The notes: generated by a model not told the origin, from the sequence alone. A DNA stretch of 64,000 nt from Rhabdaerophilum sp. SD176 (GCF_030143245.1 NZ_JARJNS010000005.1:310001-374000); one strand, 5' to 3'. Shown: positions 8,403 through 18,831, numbered from the stretch's first letter. Program-made: numbers and translations.

Positions 8403-9299
8403 ATGGCGTCACAATTCACGGTTCTGGGGCTGGCGGCCGAGGCCGATCGGCTTCAGCCGGGCCTGCATATCGTGGCCACCCCGATCGGCAATCTCGGCGA
8501 CATCACCCTGCGTGCCCTGTCCACTTTGGCCGCTGCCGATGCCATCCTCGCCGAGGACAAGCGGGTGACGAAGGTCCTTCTCGCCCATTACGGCATCACG
8601 ACCCCGATCCTGGCCTATCATGAGCACAATGCCGGCGAGATGCGTCCTGTCGTGCTGGAGCGGCTTGCCGCCGGGCAGGCCCTCGCGCTGGTCTCCGATG
8701 CCGGCACCCCCCTCGTCTCCGATCCCGGCTACAAGCTGGTCGAGGCGGCTGTTGCTGCCGGCCATCCCGTGACCGCCCTGCCGGGTGCCTCCGCCGTCCT
8801 GACGGGCCTTGTCCTCTCCGGCCTGCCGAGTGACCGCTTTTTCTTCGAGGGTTTCCTGCCCTCGCGCAGCACCGAAAGGCGACGGCGGCTTGGCGAGCTG
8901 GCCGCCATTCCCGCCACCCTTGTCTTCTTCGAAGCGCCACACCGCACGCCCGAATCGCTTGCCGACATGGCCGATATCCTCGGCGAAAGGCCGGCGGCCC
9001 TCGCGCGTGAGCTGACCAAGAAATTCGAGACCGTCCGTCGCGGCCTCCTGCCGGATCTCGCTGCTGCCTTCGCGACGGAAGGCCCGCCCCGGGGGGAAGT
9101 CGTGCTGATGGTCGGCCCGCCAGGAGCCGGGGCCGGCCTCACCGACGAAGCCATCGATTCCGCCCTCCGCGCGGCGCTGGAAGGCCATACGCAGCGGGAT
9201 GCCGTCCATCTCGTGGCCGCCGAACTGGGCCTGCCGCGCAAGCGCGTCTATGCGCGCGCGCTCCGGCTCGGCGAGGGGGCGCCGGATGACGAAGGTTGA
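8403..9299 (+). CDS. rsmI: 16S rRNA (cytidine1402-2'-O)-methyltransferase RsmI
   Basis: SAM-dependent enzyme that adds the 2'-O-methyl of m4Cm1402 in the 16S rRNA decoding centre. The 298-residue product shows the tetrapyrrole-methylase-fold signatures HIVATPIGNLGDITLRAL, the AEDKRVTKVLLAHYGI segment, GTPLVSDPGYKLV and PGASAVLTGLVLSGLPSDRF. Start ATG 8403 is chosen because family members begin shortly before the LHIVATPIGNL strand; an upstream start at 8265 would add 46 atypical residues. Its end overlaps yraN by 14 bp, so the two are probably translationally coupled. Confidence 0.95.
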   Translation: MASQFTVLGLAAEADRLQPGLHIVATPIGNLGDITLRALSTLAAADAILAEDKRVTKVLLAHYGITTPILAYHEHNAGEMRPVVLERLAAGQALALVSDAGTPLVSDPGYKLVEAAVAAGHPVTALPGASAVLTGLVLSGLPSDRFFFEGFLPSRSTERRRRLGELAAIPATLVFFEAPHRTPESLADMADILGERPAALARELTKKFETVRRGLLPDLAAAFATEGPPRGEVVLMVGPPGAGAGLTDEAIDSALRAALEGHTQRDAVHLVAAELGLPRKRVYARALRLGEGAPDDEG

Positions 9300-9654
9300 T
9301 CGCCGGCAGGCCTTCCTGCTCGGCCACGATGCCGAGTTCTGGGCCGGCCTGCTGTTGCGGGCCAAGGGCTACCGCATCCTCGCCCGCCGCTATCTCCGGG
9401 CCGGCGGCGAGATCGACCTGATCGCCCAGCGTTTCGGAACACTCGCCTTCGTCGAGGTGAAGGCCCGGCCGAGCCTCGAGGAGGCGCTCGCTGCGGTTTC
9501 CGAAGCCAAGCTTGCCCGCATGGCCCGGCCAGCCCGCGCCTTCCTCGCCAGTCGGCTGGTACAACCGAAGGTGATCCGCTGCGATGCGATCCTGGTTGCG
9601 CCCGGCCGCTGGCCGCGCCATATCGAGGCGGTCGGCGACCTGCCGCTCGACTAG
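9286..9654 (+). CDS. YraN family (UPF0102) putative endonuclease-like protein
   Basis: 122 residues with the PD-(D/E)XK nuclease-like core: GGEIDLIAQRFGTLAFVEVKAR supplies the E-x-D...E-V-K pattern after the RAKGYRILARRYL helix-strand. This matches the UPF0102/YraN family, whose role is unproven but which is nearly always near rsmI. Start ATG 9286 lies inside the end of rsmI; a longer in-frame version from 9199 would read through rsmI codons in another frame and is not family-like. Confidence 0.9.
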   Translation: MTKVDRRQAFLLGHDAEFWAGLLLRAKGYRILARRYLRAGGEIDLIAQRFGTLAFVEVKARPSLEEALAAVSEAKLARMARPARAFLASRLVQPKVIRCDAILVAPGRWPRHIEAVGDLPLD

Positions 9655-9771
9655 CCGTGTTTTCCCGCGCTTCCGGCTCGGTTCGCCTTTGGGAAAAGCG
9701 GGGAATCAGGAATACCGTGCCTGACGGATGGAGAGGGCTCCATCGGGATGGTACCTGCAGCCGGAGGCACT

Positions 9772-10713
9772 ATGGCGCTCAAAATCGCCGTCCAGATGGA
9801 CCCGATCGAGAAGATCAAGATTGCCGGGGATTCAACCTTCGCGCTGATGCTGGAAGCGCAGGCGCGCGGCCATTCGCTCCATGTCTACGGCGCGGAAGAC
9901 CTGACCCTGTGCGACAACCACCTGACCGCCAGGATGCGCTCGGCCCATGTCCGCGATGTCGTGGGCGACCACGTCACCCTCGGCGGGTCCGAGCGCTTCG
10001 ACGTTTCGGCCTTCGATGTCGTGCTGATGCGGCAGGACCCGCCTTTTGACCTCGCCTATATCACGGCCAGCCACCTGCTCGAACGCGTTCATCCCCGGAC
10101 GCTGGTGGTGAATGACCCGGCCCATGTGCGCAATGCGCCGGAAAAGATCCTCGTCACCGAATTCCCGGATCTGATGCCGCCGACGCTGATCTCGCGCGAT
10201 CGCGCCGAGATCGAGGCCTTCCGCGCCGAACATGGCGATCTCGTCATGAAGCCGCTCTACGGAAATGGCGGTGCGGGCGTGTTCAAGGTCGCCCGCGACG
10301 ACCTCAATTTCAACGGCTTCATGGATCATTTCGCCGGCATTGCCCGCGAACCCTGGATGATCCAGCGCTTCCTGCCGGCCGTCCATGCCGGCGACAAGCG
10401 CATCATCCTCGTCGATGGCGTCGCCATGGGCGGCGTCAACCGGGTCCCGGCGGCGGGCGACATCCGGTCGAACCTCGTCCGCGGCGGTGCTGCCGAATCG
10501 ACCGACTTCACCCCGAGGGAACGCGAGATCTGCGAGCGCATTGGCCCGCTCTTGCGCGAGCGCGGGCTGATCTTCGTCGGAATCGATGTGATCGACGGCA
10601 ATCTGACCGAGATCAACGTCACCTCGCCGACCGGCATCCGCGCGATCAAGCGGCTCGGTGGCCCGGATCTGGCGGTGCCGGTCTGGGATGCGATCGAGAG
10701 GCGGCTCGGGTGA
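9772..10713 (+). CDS. gshB: glutathione synthetase
   Basis: ATP-grasp ligase joining gamma-glutamylcysteine and glycine to glutathione. The 313-residue length is typical. N-terminal [29 protein letters not shown], the nucleotide segment [16 protein letters not shown], and the C-terminal metal/ATP residues in [21 protein letters not shown] are all present. Start ATG 9772 has CCGGAGG 5-11 bp upstream and is preferred to an in-frame ATG at 9748. The TGA overlaps the GTG of glnD by 4 bp. A glutathione-using GST lies at 26803. Confidence 0.96.
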   Translation: MALKIAVQMDPIEKIKIAGDSTFALMLEAQARGHSLHVYGAEDLTLCDNHLTARMRSAHVRDVVGDHVTLGGSERFDVSAFDVVLMRQDPPFDLAYITASHLLERVHPRTLVVNDPAHVRNAPEKILVTEFPDLMPPTLISRDRAEIEAFRAEHGDLVMKPLYGNGGAGVFKVARDDLNFNGFMDHFAGIAREPWMIQRFLPAVHAGDKRIILVDGVAMGGVNRVPAAGDIRSNLVRGGAAESTDFTPREREICERIGPLLRERGLIFVGIDVIDGNLTEINVTSPTGIRAIKRLGGPDLAVPVWDAIERRLG

Positions 10714-13472
10714 GGGCGGGCGAGGAATTCCTGCGCCATGCGGCCGGGAGCCTGACCGAGCCGATGCCGGTCGACCTGCCCGGAGAACAGGCGCGCGGCG
10801 TCTTCGTCCAGCGCGCCAAGACTTTCCTCGCCAAGGCGCGGATCGAAGCCGAGGCTGTTCTGGGCCGCGAGGGCGGATTCGCCTGCGCGCGAATCCTTTC
10901 CACGGCGCAGGACATGGTGATCGAGGCGCTGTTCGACCTTGCCCGCGAGCGGCTTTACCGGGCGCACAATCCCACGTCGGGCGAGAAGATCGCCGTGGTT
11001 GCCGTCGGCGGCTACGGCCGCGGTACGCTGGCGCCCGGCTCGGATACCGACATCCTCTTCCTGCTGCCGGTCTCCACGCCGTGGGGCGAGAGCATCGCCG
11101 AGGCCATGCTCTATGCCCTGTGGGATATCGGGCTGAAGGTCGGGCATGCGACCCGCACCATCGAGGAATGCATCCGCGTCGGCCGCGAGGATCTCACGGT
11201 CCGCACCGCCCTGCTCGAATCGCGGCTGGTTGTGGGGGACGGCACGGTTTTCGAGGATTTCCAGCAGCGTTTCGACCGGCAGGTCGTCCAGGGGCGCACC
11301 ACGGAATTCGTTCAGGCGAAACTGGCCGAGCGCGACGAGCGGATCCTCAGGGCCGGCCAGTCGCGCTATCTTGTCGAGCCGAATGTAAAGGAAGGCAAGG
11401 GCGGCTTCCGCGACCTGCAGACCCTCTACTGGATCGTGAAATACGCCTATCGCATCAAGGATCCGCGCGAGCTTGTCCGCGTCGGCGTCTTTACCGCGCG
11501 CGAACTTGGCCTGTTCCGCCGCTGCGAGGAATTCCTCTGGCGCGTCCGCTGCCATATGCATTTCGCGACCGGTCGGGCCGAGGAGCGGCTGACCTTCGAT
11601 GTGCAGCGCCTGATTGCAGAACGCATGGGCTACCGGGATCGTGGCCCGACCAGCGCGGTCGAGCGGTTCATGAAGCACTACTTCCTGATCGCCAAGGAAG
11701 TCGGCGATCTCTCGGCCATCGTCTCCGCTGCGCTGGAAGCACGCGACGAAAAGCCCAGGGCGCTGCTTTCCCGCGTCGTCGGGCGTCTGCGCGGCCGCGC
11801 GAAGCCGCTTTCCGGCACGCGCAGTTTCGTGCTCCAGAACAACCGCATCTCGACATCGGGGCCGGATGTGTTCCGCGAGGATCCGGTCAACCTGATCCGC
11901 CTCTACTGGTATGCTGATCGCGACCAGTTGCCCATCCACCCGCATGCCACCCGGCTGGTGACGCTGTCGCTGCGGCTGATCGACGAATCGCTCCGGCAGG
12001 ATGTGGAGGCCAACCGTCTTTTCCTCGAGATCCTGACCTCACGCCGGCAGCCGGATACGGTGCTGCGCCTGATGCACGAATCCGGTGTCCTCGGCCGCTT
12101 CATCCCGGATTTCGCCCGCATTTCCGCGATGATGCAATTCTCGATGTATCATCATTACACGGTGGATGAGCACACCCTCCGGTGCCTCGGCGTTCTGGCG
12201 CAGCTGGAACGCGGCGAATTGCGCGAGGAGCTGCCGCTTTCCAACCACATCCTTCCTCTGATCCAGAACCGCCGGCTGCTCCATGTCGCGCTGTTCCTGC
12301 ACGATATTGGCAAGGGCCGCAGGGAATCGCACGAGGCGGTTGGCGCGCGCATCGCCCGCCAGCTCTGCCCGCGTCTTGGCCTGACGCCGCAGGAAACAGA
12401 CACGGTCGTCTGGCTGGTCGAGAACCACCTGATCATGTCGCAGTCCGCGCAGAGCCGCGATATTTCCGACCCTCGCACCATCGCGACCTTCACCGAGAAC
12501 ATCCATACGATGGAGCGGCTGCGCCTGCTGCTCGTGCTGACAGTCTGCGATATCCGCGGCGTCGGGCCCGGCGTCTGGAACGGCTGGAAGGGCCAGCTTT
12601 TGCGCTCGCTCTATCGCGAGACCGAGATGATGCTCTCCGGCGATTACGGCGGCGCCGAACGGGGCGAACGCATCCAGCTTGCGCAGCGCGCCCTGCGCGA
12701 GAAACTGCCGGACTGGAGCGACGAGCGCTTCCGCGCCTTTGCCCAGCGCCATAACCCGGCCTACTGGATGAAGGTCGATCTCGCCCACCAGATCCAGCAT
12801 GCCCGGCTGGTCGAGAAGGCCGAGAAACTCGGAGACAGATTCCAGGTCGAGACTGCAACGGATGCCTTCCGCGGCGTGACGGAACTGGCGGTGCTCGCCA
12901 TCGACCATCCGAGGTTGCTCTCGATCCTCACCGGCGCCTGCGCCGCCGCCGGCGCGAATATCGTGGAAGCCCAGATCTCAACAACGCAGGACGGGTTCGC
13001 CCTCGATACGATCACCATTTCGCGGGCCTTCAATCAGGATGCCGACGAGATGCGCCGGGCCGAGCGGGTGGCGAGGCACATCGTCGCGACACTGAAAGGC
13101 GAGGTCCGCCTGCCGGAAATCGTGGCGTCGCGCCGCGCCCAGACCACGGTTTCGCAGGCCTTCCGCGTTGCGCCGGATGTCACGATCGACAACGAGCTCT
13201 CCTCGAAATCGACCGTGGTCGAGGTGACCGGCCTCGACCGGCCCGGCTTGCTCTATGAGCTGACGACCGAGTTCGGCAAGCAGAACCTCAACATCAATTC
13301 CGCGCGCATCGTCACCTATGGCGAGAAGGCGGTGGACGTCTTCTACGTGACCGATCTGACCGGGGGAAAGATTTCGCAGGCAGCCCGCCAGCAACGCCTG
13401 CGCAAGGCCCTGCTGGACGTCCTCTCCCAGCCCGATCCGGCCCAGCCGGCGAATTCCCCGAACGCCGCTTGA
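10710..13472 (+). CDS. glnD: bifunctional uridylyltransferase/uridylyl-removing enzyme GlnD
   Basis: Primary nitrogen sensor: uridylylates PII proteins when glutamine is low and removes UMP when it is high. The 920-residue product has a nucleotidyltransferase domain with [15 protein letters not shown] near residue 100, an HD hydrolase domain ([15 protein letters not shown], then [15 protein letters not shown]), and two C-terminal ACT domains, the second around [17 protein letters not shown]. Start GTG 10710 overlaps the gshB stop (GTGA), implying coupling. The location between gshB and grpE is less usual; in relatives glnD is often near mutS. Its last codons carry the -35 element of the grpE heat-shock promoter. 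Confidence 0.95.
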   Translation: MRAGEEFLRHAAGSLTEPMPVDLPGEQARGVFVQRAKTFLAKARIEAEAVLGREGGFACARILSTAQDMVIEALFDLARERLYRAHNPTSGEKIAVVAVGGYGRGTLAPGSDTDILFLLPVSTPWGESIAEAMLYALWDIGLKVGHATRTIEECIRVGREDLTVRTALLESRLVVGDGTVFEDFQQRFDRQVVQGRTTEFVQAKLAERDERILRAGQSRYLVEPNVKEGKGGFRDLQTLYWIVKYAYRIKDPRELVRVGVFTARELGLFRRCEEFLWRVRCHMHFATGRAEERLTFDVQRLIAERMGYRDRGPTSAVERFMKHYFLIAKEVGDLSAIVSAALEARDEKPRALLSRVVGRLRGRAKPLSGTRSFVLQNNRISTSGPDVFREDPVNLIRLYWYADRDQLPIHPHATRLVTLSLRLIDESLRQDVEANRLFLEILTSRRQPDTVLRLMHESGVLGRFIPDFARISAMMQFSMYHHYTVDEHTLRCLGVLAQLERGELREELPLSNHILPLIQNRRLLHVALFLHDIGKGRRESHEAVGARIARQLCPRLGLTPQETDTVVWLVENHLIMSQSAQSRDISDPRTIATFTENIHTMERLRLLLVLTVCDIRGVGPGVWNGWKGQLLRSLYRETEMMLSGDYGGAERGERIQLAQRALREKLPDWSDERFRAFAQRHNPAYWMKVDLAHQIQHARLVEKAEKLGDRFQVETATDAFRGVTELAVLAIDHPRLLSILTGACAAAGANIVEAQISTTQDGFALDTITISRAFNQDADEMRRAERVARHIVATLKGEVRLPEIVASRRAQTTVSQAFRVAPDVTIDNELSSKSTVVEVTGLDRPGLLYELTTEFGKQNLNINSARIVTYGEKAVDVFYVTDLTGGKISQAARQQRLRKALLDVLSQPDPAQPANSPNAA

Positions 13473-13499
13473 TTTTGCGGCAGGGAATCCTGATATCGG
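13468..13499 (+). promoter_or_regulatory. RpoH (sigma32)-type heat-shock promoter of grpE
   Basis: CTTG (13468-13471), 18 bp, then CTGATATCGG (13490-13499) fits the alphaproteobacterial heat-shock consensus CTTG-N17/18-CYTATNTNNG at all but one constrained position. The -35 element overlaps the glnD stop codon. The predicted start near 13506 leaves a leader of about 36 nt. The dnaK promoter in this window has the same form and spacing. Confidence 0.65.
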
Positions 13500-13541
13500 G
13501 TTCAGATTCTCAATCCCTTGCAAGATGTGGAAGGATGATCG

Positions 13542-14204
13542 ATGAGCAGCGATCAGGACAACAAGCCCGCGGCCAACGCGGCCGATGCCCCGTCGACGGT
13601 GCCGGATGCCGAACGTCTGGCGACATTGGAGCGGGAAAATGCTGACCTGAAGGACCGGCTGTTGCGCGCCCTGGCCGAAATGGAGAATCTCCGCCGCCGG
13701 ACCGAGCGTGAATTGCAGGACCAGCGCGCCTATGCGATCACCAAATTCGCCGGTGACATGATCAGCACGGCGGACAATCTCCGCCGCGCGCTCGATGCGC
13801 TGCCCAAGCCCGAGGAAGGCGAGACGGTCGAACGCGAGCCGGCAGTCCAGGCGTTGATCGATGGAGTCGAGTTGACCGAGCGCGAATTGATCAAGGCGCT
13901 CGAGCGCCATGGCGTGAAGAAGCGTGTGCCGGTGGGCGAGCGGTTCGATCCGCATCGCGATCAGGCCATGTTCGAAATCCCGGACGAGACCCAGCCGAAC
14001 GGCACCGTGATGCAGGTCGTCCAGCCCGGCTACACGATCGGCGAGCGCACCCTGCGCCCCGCGATGGTCGGTGTGTCAAAGGGCGGCCCGGCCCGCCCGC
14101 CGGTCGAGGCAGAAGCTTCGGCCGAACCGGCGTCTTCTCCCGCCGCCGAGGCGCCGCGCCCGCAGGGTGATCCGGCCAAGCCGCGCTTCGACAAACGGGC
14201 CTGA
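13542..14204 (+). CDS. grpE: nucleotide exchange factor GrpE
   Basis: Co-chaperone that releases ADP from DnaK and thereby resets its substrate cycle. 220 residues: a low-complexity N-terminus, a long coiled-coil helix ([30 protein letters not shown]), the beta domain with [22 protein letters not shown] and [26 protein letters not shown], then an alanine/proline-rich tail of about 40 residues. ATG 13542 is preceded by GGAAGGA. It has its own RpoH-type promoter and is followed by a hairpin shared with the convergent gpmA. Confidence 0.96.
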   Translation: MSSDQDNKPAANAADAPSTVPDAERLATLERENADLKDRLLRALAEMENLRRRTERELQDQRAYAITKFAGDMISTADNLRRALDALPKPEEGETVEREPAVQALIDGVELTERELIKALERHGVKKRVPVGERFDPHRDQAMFEIPDETQPNGTVMQVVQPGYTIGERTLRPAMVGVSKGGPARPPVEAEASAEPASSPAAEAPRPQGDPAKPRFDKRA

Positions 14205-14211
14205 ATGAGGA

Positions 14212-14231
14212 GGCCCGCCGCTCAGCGGGCC
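14212..14231. terminator. hairpin between convergent grpE and gpmA
   Basis: GGCCCGC (14212-14218) pairs perfectly with GCGGGCC (14225-14231) around a 6-nt loop in the 29-bp gap. No strong T-run follows on either strand, so termination would rest mainly on the GC stem. Confidence 0.5.
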
Positions 14232-14233
14232 CT

Positions 14234-14854
14234 TCAGGCAAGTTCCTTGCACGAGGCGATCGTCGAATCCGGATTGAGCCGATAAACAATCGGAACGCCA
14301 GTGGCGAGTTCACGGGCGATGATCGCCTCGCCTGACAGGCCTTCCATCGCCATGATCAGGGCCCGCAGCGAATTGCCATGCGCCGCGACCAGCACGCGCT
14401 TGCCGCCGAGCACCTGCGGCAGGATGCGGTGGATGTAATAGGGCAGCACGCGCGCCGCAGTGTCCTTCAGGCTCTCGCCACCGGGCGGCGGGATGTCGTA
14501 GGAGCGGCGCCAGATATGCACCTGCTCCTCGCCCCATTTCGCACGGGCATCGTCCTTGTTGAGGCCGGCCAGATCGCCGTAATCCCGTTCGTTCAGTGCC
14601 ACATCGCGGATCGTCTCGAGCCCCGGCTGGCCCAGCCCTTCGAGGATCAGGCGGCAAGTATGCTGCGCACGGCTGAGATCGGAGGTGAAGGCGATATCGA
14701 AGCCGATTCCCTCGCCCTTGAGCCGTACCGCGGCGGCCTTGGCTTCCTCGACACCCTGCGCCGTCAGGGCAGGGTCCTTCCAGCCGGTGAAGAGGTTCTT
14801 CAGGTTCCATTCGCTCTGGCCATGGCGGCAGAGCACGAGCAGGCGGTCAGACAT
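14234..14854 (-). CDS. gpmA: 2,3-bisphosphoglycerate-dependent phosphoglycerate mutase
   Basis: Interconverts 3- and 2-phosphoglycerate in glycolysis and gluconeogenesis. The 206-residue product is the short form common in alphaproteobacteria. The phosphohistidine motif [12 protein letters not shown] is at the N-terminus, followed by [32 protein letters not shown], and the second catalytic histidine in [25 protein letters not shown]. Start ATG 14854 places the motif at its usual position; an upstream in-frame start at 14941 would add an unrelated extension. It lies downstream of dapB on the same strand across a 144-bp gap that holds GC-rich inverted repeats but no gene. Confidence 0.95.
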   Translation of the reverse strand: MSDRLLVLCRHGQSEWNLKNLFTGWKDPALTAQGVEEAKAAAVRLKGEGIGFDIAFTSDLSRAQHTCRLILEGLGQPGLETIRDVALNERDYGDLAGLNKDDARAKWGEEQVHIWRRSYDIPPPGGESLKDTAARVLPYYIHRILPQVLGGKRVLVAAHGNSLRALIMAMEGLSGEAIIARELATGVPIVYRLNPDSTIASCKELA

Positions 14855-14998
14855 CGACAAATCCTTCGGCAAGAAAGTCCCGGTGATTCCATGTTCCGGT
14901 GCAGGAGCCGCAAGCAGGCGGGCGCCCGGTTCTTGGGGCAAAAGCTCTTGGCGCGAAAGCGGCCGGCTTTCAACCCCTGCTTCCGGCGGGCGCCGGGC

Positions 14999-15814
14999 TC
15001 AGCCGGTCAGGCCGAGCACATCGTCCATCGAAAAATGGCCGGGTTTCCGGCCTCTTCCCCACAGGGCCGCCTTCACGGCACCCTGTGCGAACAGGCCGCG
15101 GTCCTCGGCGATATGGCGGAGTTCGAGCCGCTCGCCATTGCCGGCGAAGATGACCGTATGGTCACCCACCACAGTGCCGCCGCGCAGGGCCTGGAACCCG
15201 ATCGTTCCCGGCTCCCGCATCCCGGTATGCCCGTCCCGCGCCCGGACAGACTGGCTGCGAAGATCGACTTGCCGGCCCGCCGCTGCTGCCTCGCCGAGCA
15301 GCAGGGCCGTGCCGGATGGCGCATCCACCTTCATCCGGTGATGCATTTCCACGATCTCGATATCCCAATCAGCCGCCAGCGAGGCCGCAGCGCGGCGGAC
15401 GAGCGCGGCCAGCATGTTGACGCCGAGGCTGAAATTCCCCGAGCGGATGATCACGGCATGCCGCGCGGCGGCATCAAGCCGGTCGAGATCGGCATCGCCG
15501 AGGCCCGTCGTGCCCACGACATGCACCAGCCGGGCCTGCGCGCTCAGTTCGGCAAAGCCGGATGTCGCGGCCGGCGCGGTGAAGTCAAGCACGCCATGCG
15601 CGCGTACGAAAGCCGCGAGTGCATCGCTTGTCACCGGGATGCCATTCGGCGTCAGTCCGGCCAGCCCGCCGGAATCCTGCCCCAGCAGCGGCGAAGCCTC
15701 ATGCTCGACCGCCGCATGCAGCACGGTATCCGGGTTTTCGGTCACGGCCCGCACGAGAGCCCGGCCCATCCGGCCGCCCGCTCCCACCACCACAAGGCGC
15801 ATCGGATCCGTCAT
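14999..15814 (-). CDS. dapB: 4-hydroxy-tetrahydrodipicolinate reductase
   Basis: NAD(P)H-dependent reductase of the diaminopimelate/lysine pathway, supplying meso-DAP for peptidoglycan. 271 residues with the Rossmann motif [24 protein letters not shown], the catalytic [16 protein letters not shown] segment with its His-His pair and lysine, and the terminal [11 protein letters not shown]. Start ATG 15814 ([11 protein letters not shown]) is preferred; 15829 and 15802 are alternatives. The DUF1330 gene ends 4 bp upstream of this start, so they may share a message. Confidence 0.95.
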   Translation of the reverse strand: MTDPMRLVVVGAGGRMGRALVRAVTENPDTVLHAAVEHEASPLLGQDSGGLAGLTPNGIPVTSDALAAFVRAHGVLDFTAPAATSGFAELSAQARLVHVVGTTGLGDADLDRLDAAARHAVIIRSGNFSLGVNMLAALVRRAAASLAADWDIEIVEMHHRMKVDAPSGTALLLGEAAAAGRQVDLRSQSVRARDGHTGMREPGTIGFQALRGGTVVGDHTVIFAGNGERLELRHIAEDRGLFAQGAVKAALWGRGRKPGHFSMDDVLGLTG

Positions 15815-15818
15815 CGGC

Positions 15819-16121
15819 TCAGCCCGCATAGCCCGGGCAGATCACGAGATCGATTTCGCCGACCTGGTCGAGATGGACCTTCGCCGCCTGGTATTCGGGC
15901 GAGTGGTAGCAGGCGACCGCCGTGTCGTAATCCGGGAATTCGACCACCACATTGTGCTTGCGCGGCTGCCCCTTGGCGACAAGGCCCGCCGGCCCGCGGA
16001 CGATGAACCGGCCACCGTATTTCTCGAAGGCGATCACGTTCAGCGAGCGGTACTTCTGGTAGGCGTCATCATTGCTGACATCCACCCGGGCGACCCAATA
16101 GGCCTTGGTTGCGGTGCTCAT
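15819..16121 (-). CDS. DUF1330 domain protein (copy B)
   Basis: 100 residues covering a single DUF1330 domain, a ferredoxin-like alpha/beta fold of the dimeric alpha-beta barrel type. The family core [19 protein letters not shown], then [10 protein letters not shown] and [25 protein letters not shown], is clear. No biochemical function is established. It follows a paralogue (16133-16420) by 11 bp, so the pair probably arose by tandem duplication and may form homo- or heterodimers. It is embedded between pyrF and dapB on the same strand. Confidence 0.85.
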   Translation of the reverse strand: MSTATKAYWVARVDVSNDDAYQKYRSLNVIAFEKYGGRFIVRGPAGLVAKGQPRKHNVVVEFPDYDTAVACYHSPEYQAAKVHLDQVGEIDLVICPGYAG

Positions 16122-16132
16122 CCCGGCCTCCC

Positions 16133-16420
16133 TTACACGCCTTCGACGATGACGAAATCACCGACGCTGACCGGCCAGCGGAGGCGGCGGGCCTCGGTAT
16201 ATTCGGGCGAGAAGAAATAGGCCTTCGCGGCGTCGAAACTCTCGAACTCGATCACGACATTGCGCGTCCGGCCCTCGCCCTCGACAATCTCGAACCGGCC
16301 GCCACGCGCCAGGAATGTGCCGCCGTATTTCTTGATCGCCTCGCTCGCCTTGGCGGCATAGGCCTTGTAGGCCTCGGGGTCATGCACGGAGACACGGCCG
16401 ACAATATAGGCTTTGGGCAT
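16133..16420 (-). CDS. DUF1330 domain protein (copy A)
   Basis: 95 residues, the same small fold as its downstream neighbour: AYIVGRVSVHDPEAYKAYA, YGGTFLARGGR, NVVIEFESFDAAKAYFFSPEYTEARRLR. The two copies share layout and key motifs but clearly differ in sequence, so the duplication is not recent. It starts 11 bp after the pyrF stop, suggesting one transcript from the FMN reductase gene through pyrF and both DUF1330 genes to dapB. Function unknown. Confidence 0.85.
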   Translation of the reverse strand: MPKAYIVGRVSVHDPEAYKAYAAKASEAIKKYGGTFLARGGRFEIVEGEGRTRNVVIEFESFDAAKAYFFSPEYTEARRLRWPVSVGDFVIVEGV

Positions 16421-16431
16421 GGCGTTTCCTT

Positions 16432-17124
16432 TCAGGCTGTCTTGGCGAGGTCGTCGAGGATGCGGGCCAGCGCAAGGGCTGGGTCCGGGGCGGCCGTGAT
16501 CGGCCGCCCGATGACCAGATGGTCGGCGCCGGCGCGGACAGCATCCTGCGGCGTCATGATGCGCTTCTGGTCGCCCACCGCATCGCCGGCGGGGCGGATC
16601 CCCGGCGTGACGAGCAGCAGGTCGGGCCCGACCGCGGCGCGGACAACGCCGATATCGGTGGCGGAGCAGACCAGCCCGCCGATCCCGGCCTCCATCACCT
16701 GCCGTGCCCGGAGCGGCACCATCTCCGCGACGGGACGGGCATAGCCGGCTTCGACGAGATCGGCATCATCCATCGAGGTGAGCACCGAGACGCCCAGCAC
16801 CGAAAGCGAGCTGCCGGCAGCACCCCTGGCGGCGGCCCGCATGGTCTGCGGATAGGCATGGACCGTCAGGAACCGCGCGCCGAGGCCGGCAATCTGGCTC
16901 ACGCCCTTTTCGATCGTGTTGGGAATGTCATGCAGCTTGAGATCGAGAAAGACATGCTTGCCTGCCGCGATCAGGGTCTTGGCCAGCTCGATCCCGCCGA
17001 CAAAGGCCAGCTCGTAGCCGATCTTGTAGAAGCGGCCGGCATCGCCGAGCGTTTCGACCATGGCCGAGGCCGCCCGCGTATCGGGCAGGTCGAGGGCGAT
17101 GATCACGCGTTCGCCGGGATGCAT
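16432..17124 (-). CDS. pyrF: orotidine 5'-phosphate decarboxylase
   Basis: Last step of UMP synthesis, decarboxylating OMP. 230 residues with the catalytic D-K-x-x-D array in [17 protein letters not shown], the opening strand [11 protein letters not shown], and the phosphate-binding end [24 protein letters not shown] 17124 overlaps the stop of the upstream FMN reductase gene by one base (TGATG), supporting this start over an extended one at 17166. Confidence 0.96.
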   Translation of the reverse strand: MHPGERVIIALDLPDTRAASAMVETLGDAGRFYKIGYELAFVGGIELAKTLIAAGKHVFLDLKLHDIPNTIEKGVSQIAGLGARFLTVHAYPQTMRAAARGAAGSSLSVLGVSVLTSMDDADLVEAGYARPVAEMVPLRARQVMEAGIGGLVCSATDIGVVRAAVGPDLLLVTPGIRPAGDAVGDQKRIMTPQDAVRAGADHLVIGRPITAAPDPALALARILDDLAKTA

Positions 17125-17705
17125 CACGGGCTCTCCAGCCGCGGAACGGCGGCGCTGCGGCGGCATTCCAGCACCAGCCGCTTCAGCGTGGCGTCGAGGA
17201 ACTTGCTGGCGCCCTCATCGGTCAGCCCGCCTTCGGCCGGCAGGACCTTGTTGGCAAAGGGCACCGAGGCCATGTCCGGAATGACCAAGGCGCCGAAGCC
17301 CAGTTCGAGCATCGTGCGGAACTGCGTCAGCGCGCGATAGCCGCCGCGCGCGCCGGGCGAGGCCGCACCGAGCGCCACCACCTTGCCGGCAAGGCCCGGC
17401 CCGTCCTTGCGCACCATGCTGACCCAGTCGAGCGCATTCTTGAGCAGGGCCGGATAGCCGGAATTGTATTCGGGGCAGGCGATGAAGAGCCCGTCATGCT
17501 CCAGCACCTGCGTCGTCAATGCCCGCGCGGCGAAGGGGGGATCGGCCCGGCCGTCATCATCGGCGAAAGGCAGCGCGTGATCGGCAAGCGACAGCGCCGT
17601 CACTGTAACGCCGAGCCCTTCCAGCTTCTGCGCGGCGACATCGGCCAGTCGCTGGTTCAGCGACGCCGGACGTGTGGAGCCGGAAAAGACGAGAATGGAT
17701 GTCAT
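17124..17705 (-). CDS. NADPH-dependent FMN reductase family protein
   Basis: 193 residues with a flavodoxin-like fold: [18 protein letters not shown] at the N-terminus binds the FMN phosphate, and [25 protein letters not shown] is the family signature of NADPH-dependent FMN or quinone reductases such as ChrR and YieF. The substrate cannot be told from sequence; a role in quinone reduction or supply of reduced flavin is possible. It leads the minus-strand run into pyrF (one-base overlap) and is divergent from cysK. Confidence 0.85.
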   Translation of the reverse strand: MTSILVFSGSTRPASLNQRLADVAAQKLEGLGVTVTALSLADHALPFADDDGRADPPFAARALTTQVLEHDGLFIACPEYNSGYPALLKNALDWVSMVRKDGPGLAGKVVALGAASPGARGGYRALTQFRTMLELGFGALVIPDMASVPFANKVLPAEGGLTDEGASKFLDATLKRLVLECRRSAAVPRLESP

Positions 17706-17786
17706 GCCTGACCTCAGCCTTGTTGCCGCACGCTGCTGGCTTTAGAGGAAGGGGCAGGACTTGCAAGCCCCGCCCGGAGACGTCGA

Positions 17787-18821
17787 ATGATTTTTGATGG
17801 ATTGGTTCCTGCGATCGGCAACACGCCGCTGATTCGGCTGAAGCGTGCCTCGGAGGAGACCGGCTGTACGATCCTCGGCAAGGCGGAATTCCTCAATCCC
17901 GGCCAGTCAGTGAAGGACAGGGCCGCGCTCTTCATCCTGAAGGATGCCCTTGCCAAAGGCCTCGTCCGCCGCGGCGGCGTGGTGGTGGAAGGCACGGCCG
18001 GCAATACCGGGATCGGGCTGACGCTGGTCGGCAACACGCTCGGCCTGCGCACGGTGATCGTCATCCCCGACAGCCAGAGCGAGGAGAAGAAACTCGCGCT
18101 CAAGGCCGGCGGTGCCACCCTGATCGAGGTGCCGCCAGCGCCCTATTCGAACCCGAACAATTTCGTCCGTGTCTCGGGCCGGCTGGCCGAGCAGCTGGCG
18201 AAGACCGAGCCGAACGGCGCGGTCTGGGCCAACCAGTTCGACAATGTCGCCAACCGGCAGGCCCATATCGAGACGACCGGGCCCGAAATCCTGCGTGACC
18301 TTGACGGCAAGATCGACGGCTTCATCTGCGCGGTCGGTTCCGGCGGCACTCTGGTCGGCACCGCGATGGCCCTGCGCGCCGCGCGCCCGGATGTCCGGAT
18401 CGGCCTTGTCGATCCCCACGGCGCCGCGCTTTACAGCTACTACAGCGAGGGTGTGCTCAAGGCCGAGGGATCCTCGATCTCGGAAGGGATCGGGCAGGGG
18501 CGGATCACGAAGAACCTCGAGGGGTTCACGCCGGATTTCGCCTGCCGCGTGCCGGATGAGGAAGCGCTGCGTATCGTCTACCAGCTGATCGAGGAGGAAG
18601 GCCTCGTGCTTGGCTCGTCCTCCGGCATCAACGTTGCCGGCGCGATCCGCTTGGCGCGGGAGATGGGCCCCGGCCACACGATCGTGACGATTCTCTGCGA
18701 TTACGGAACGCGCTATGCGTCGCGACTCTTCAACCCGGACTTCCTGCGCAGCAAGAACCTGCCGGTGCCGGGTTGGCTGGAGCGTGGAGTGAGCATCACG
18801 GCGCCGCTCGAAACGCCCTGA
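17787..18821 (+). CDS. cysK: cysteine synthase (O-acetylserine sulfhydrylase)
   Basis: PLP enzyme making L-cysteine from O-acetylserine and sulfide. 344 residues, the longer variant found in many alphaproteobacteria. The PLP lysine is K43 in NPGQSVKDRAA; the substrate loop is EGTAGNTGIGL, the phosphate-binding loop GSGGTLVGT, and the C-terminal pyridine-N serine lies in LGSSSGINVAGA. RBS GGAGA precedes ATG 17787; a small GGGGC/GCCCC hairpin (17751-17771) lies just before it. It ends 10 bp from the convergent methyltransferase gene. The symbol is by family; cysM or cystathionine-synthase-like variants cannot be fully excluded. Confidence 0.88.
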   Translation: MIFDGLVPAIGNTPLIRLKRASEETGCTILGKAEFLNPGQSVKDRAALFILKDALAKGLVRRGGVVVEGTAGNTGIGLTLVGNTLGLRTVIVIPDSQSEEKKLALKAGGATLIEVPPAPYSNPNNFVRVSGRLAEQLAKTEPNGAVWANQFDNVANRQAHIETTGPEILRDLDGKIDGFICAVGSGGTLVGTAMALRAARPDVRIGLVDPHGAALYSYYSEGVLKAEGSSISEGIGQGRITKNLEGFTPDFACRVPDEEALRIVYQLIEEEGLVLGSSSGINVAGAIRLAREMGPGHTIVTILCDYGTRYASRLFNPDFLRSKNLPVPGWLERGVSITAPLETP

Positions 18822-18831
18822 CCGCCGAGGC

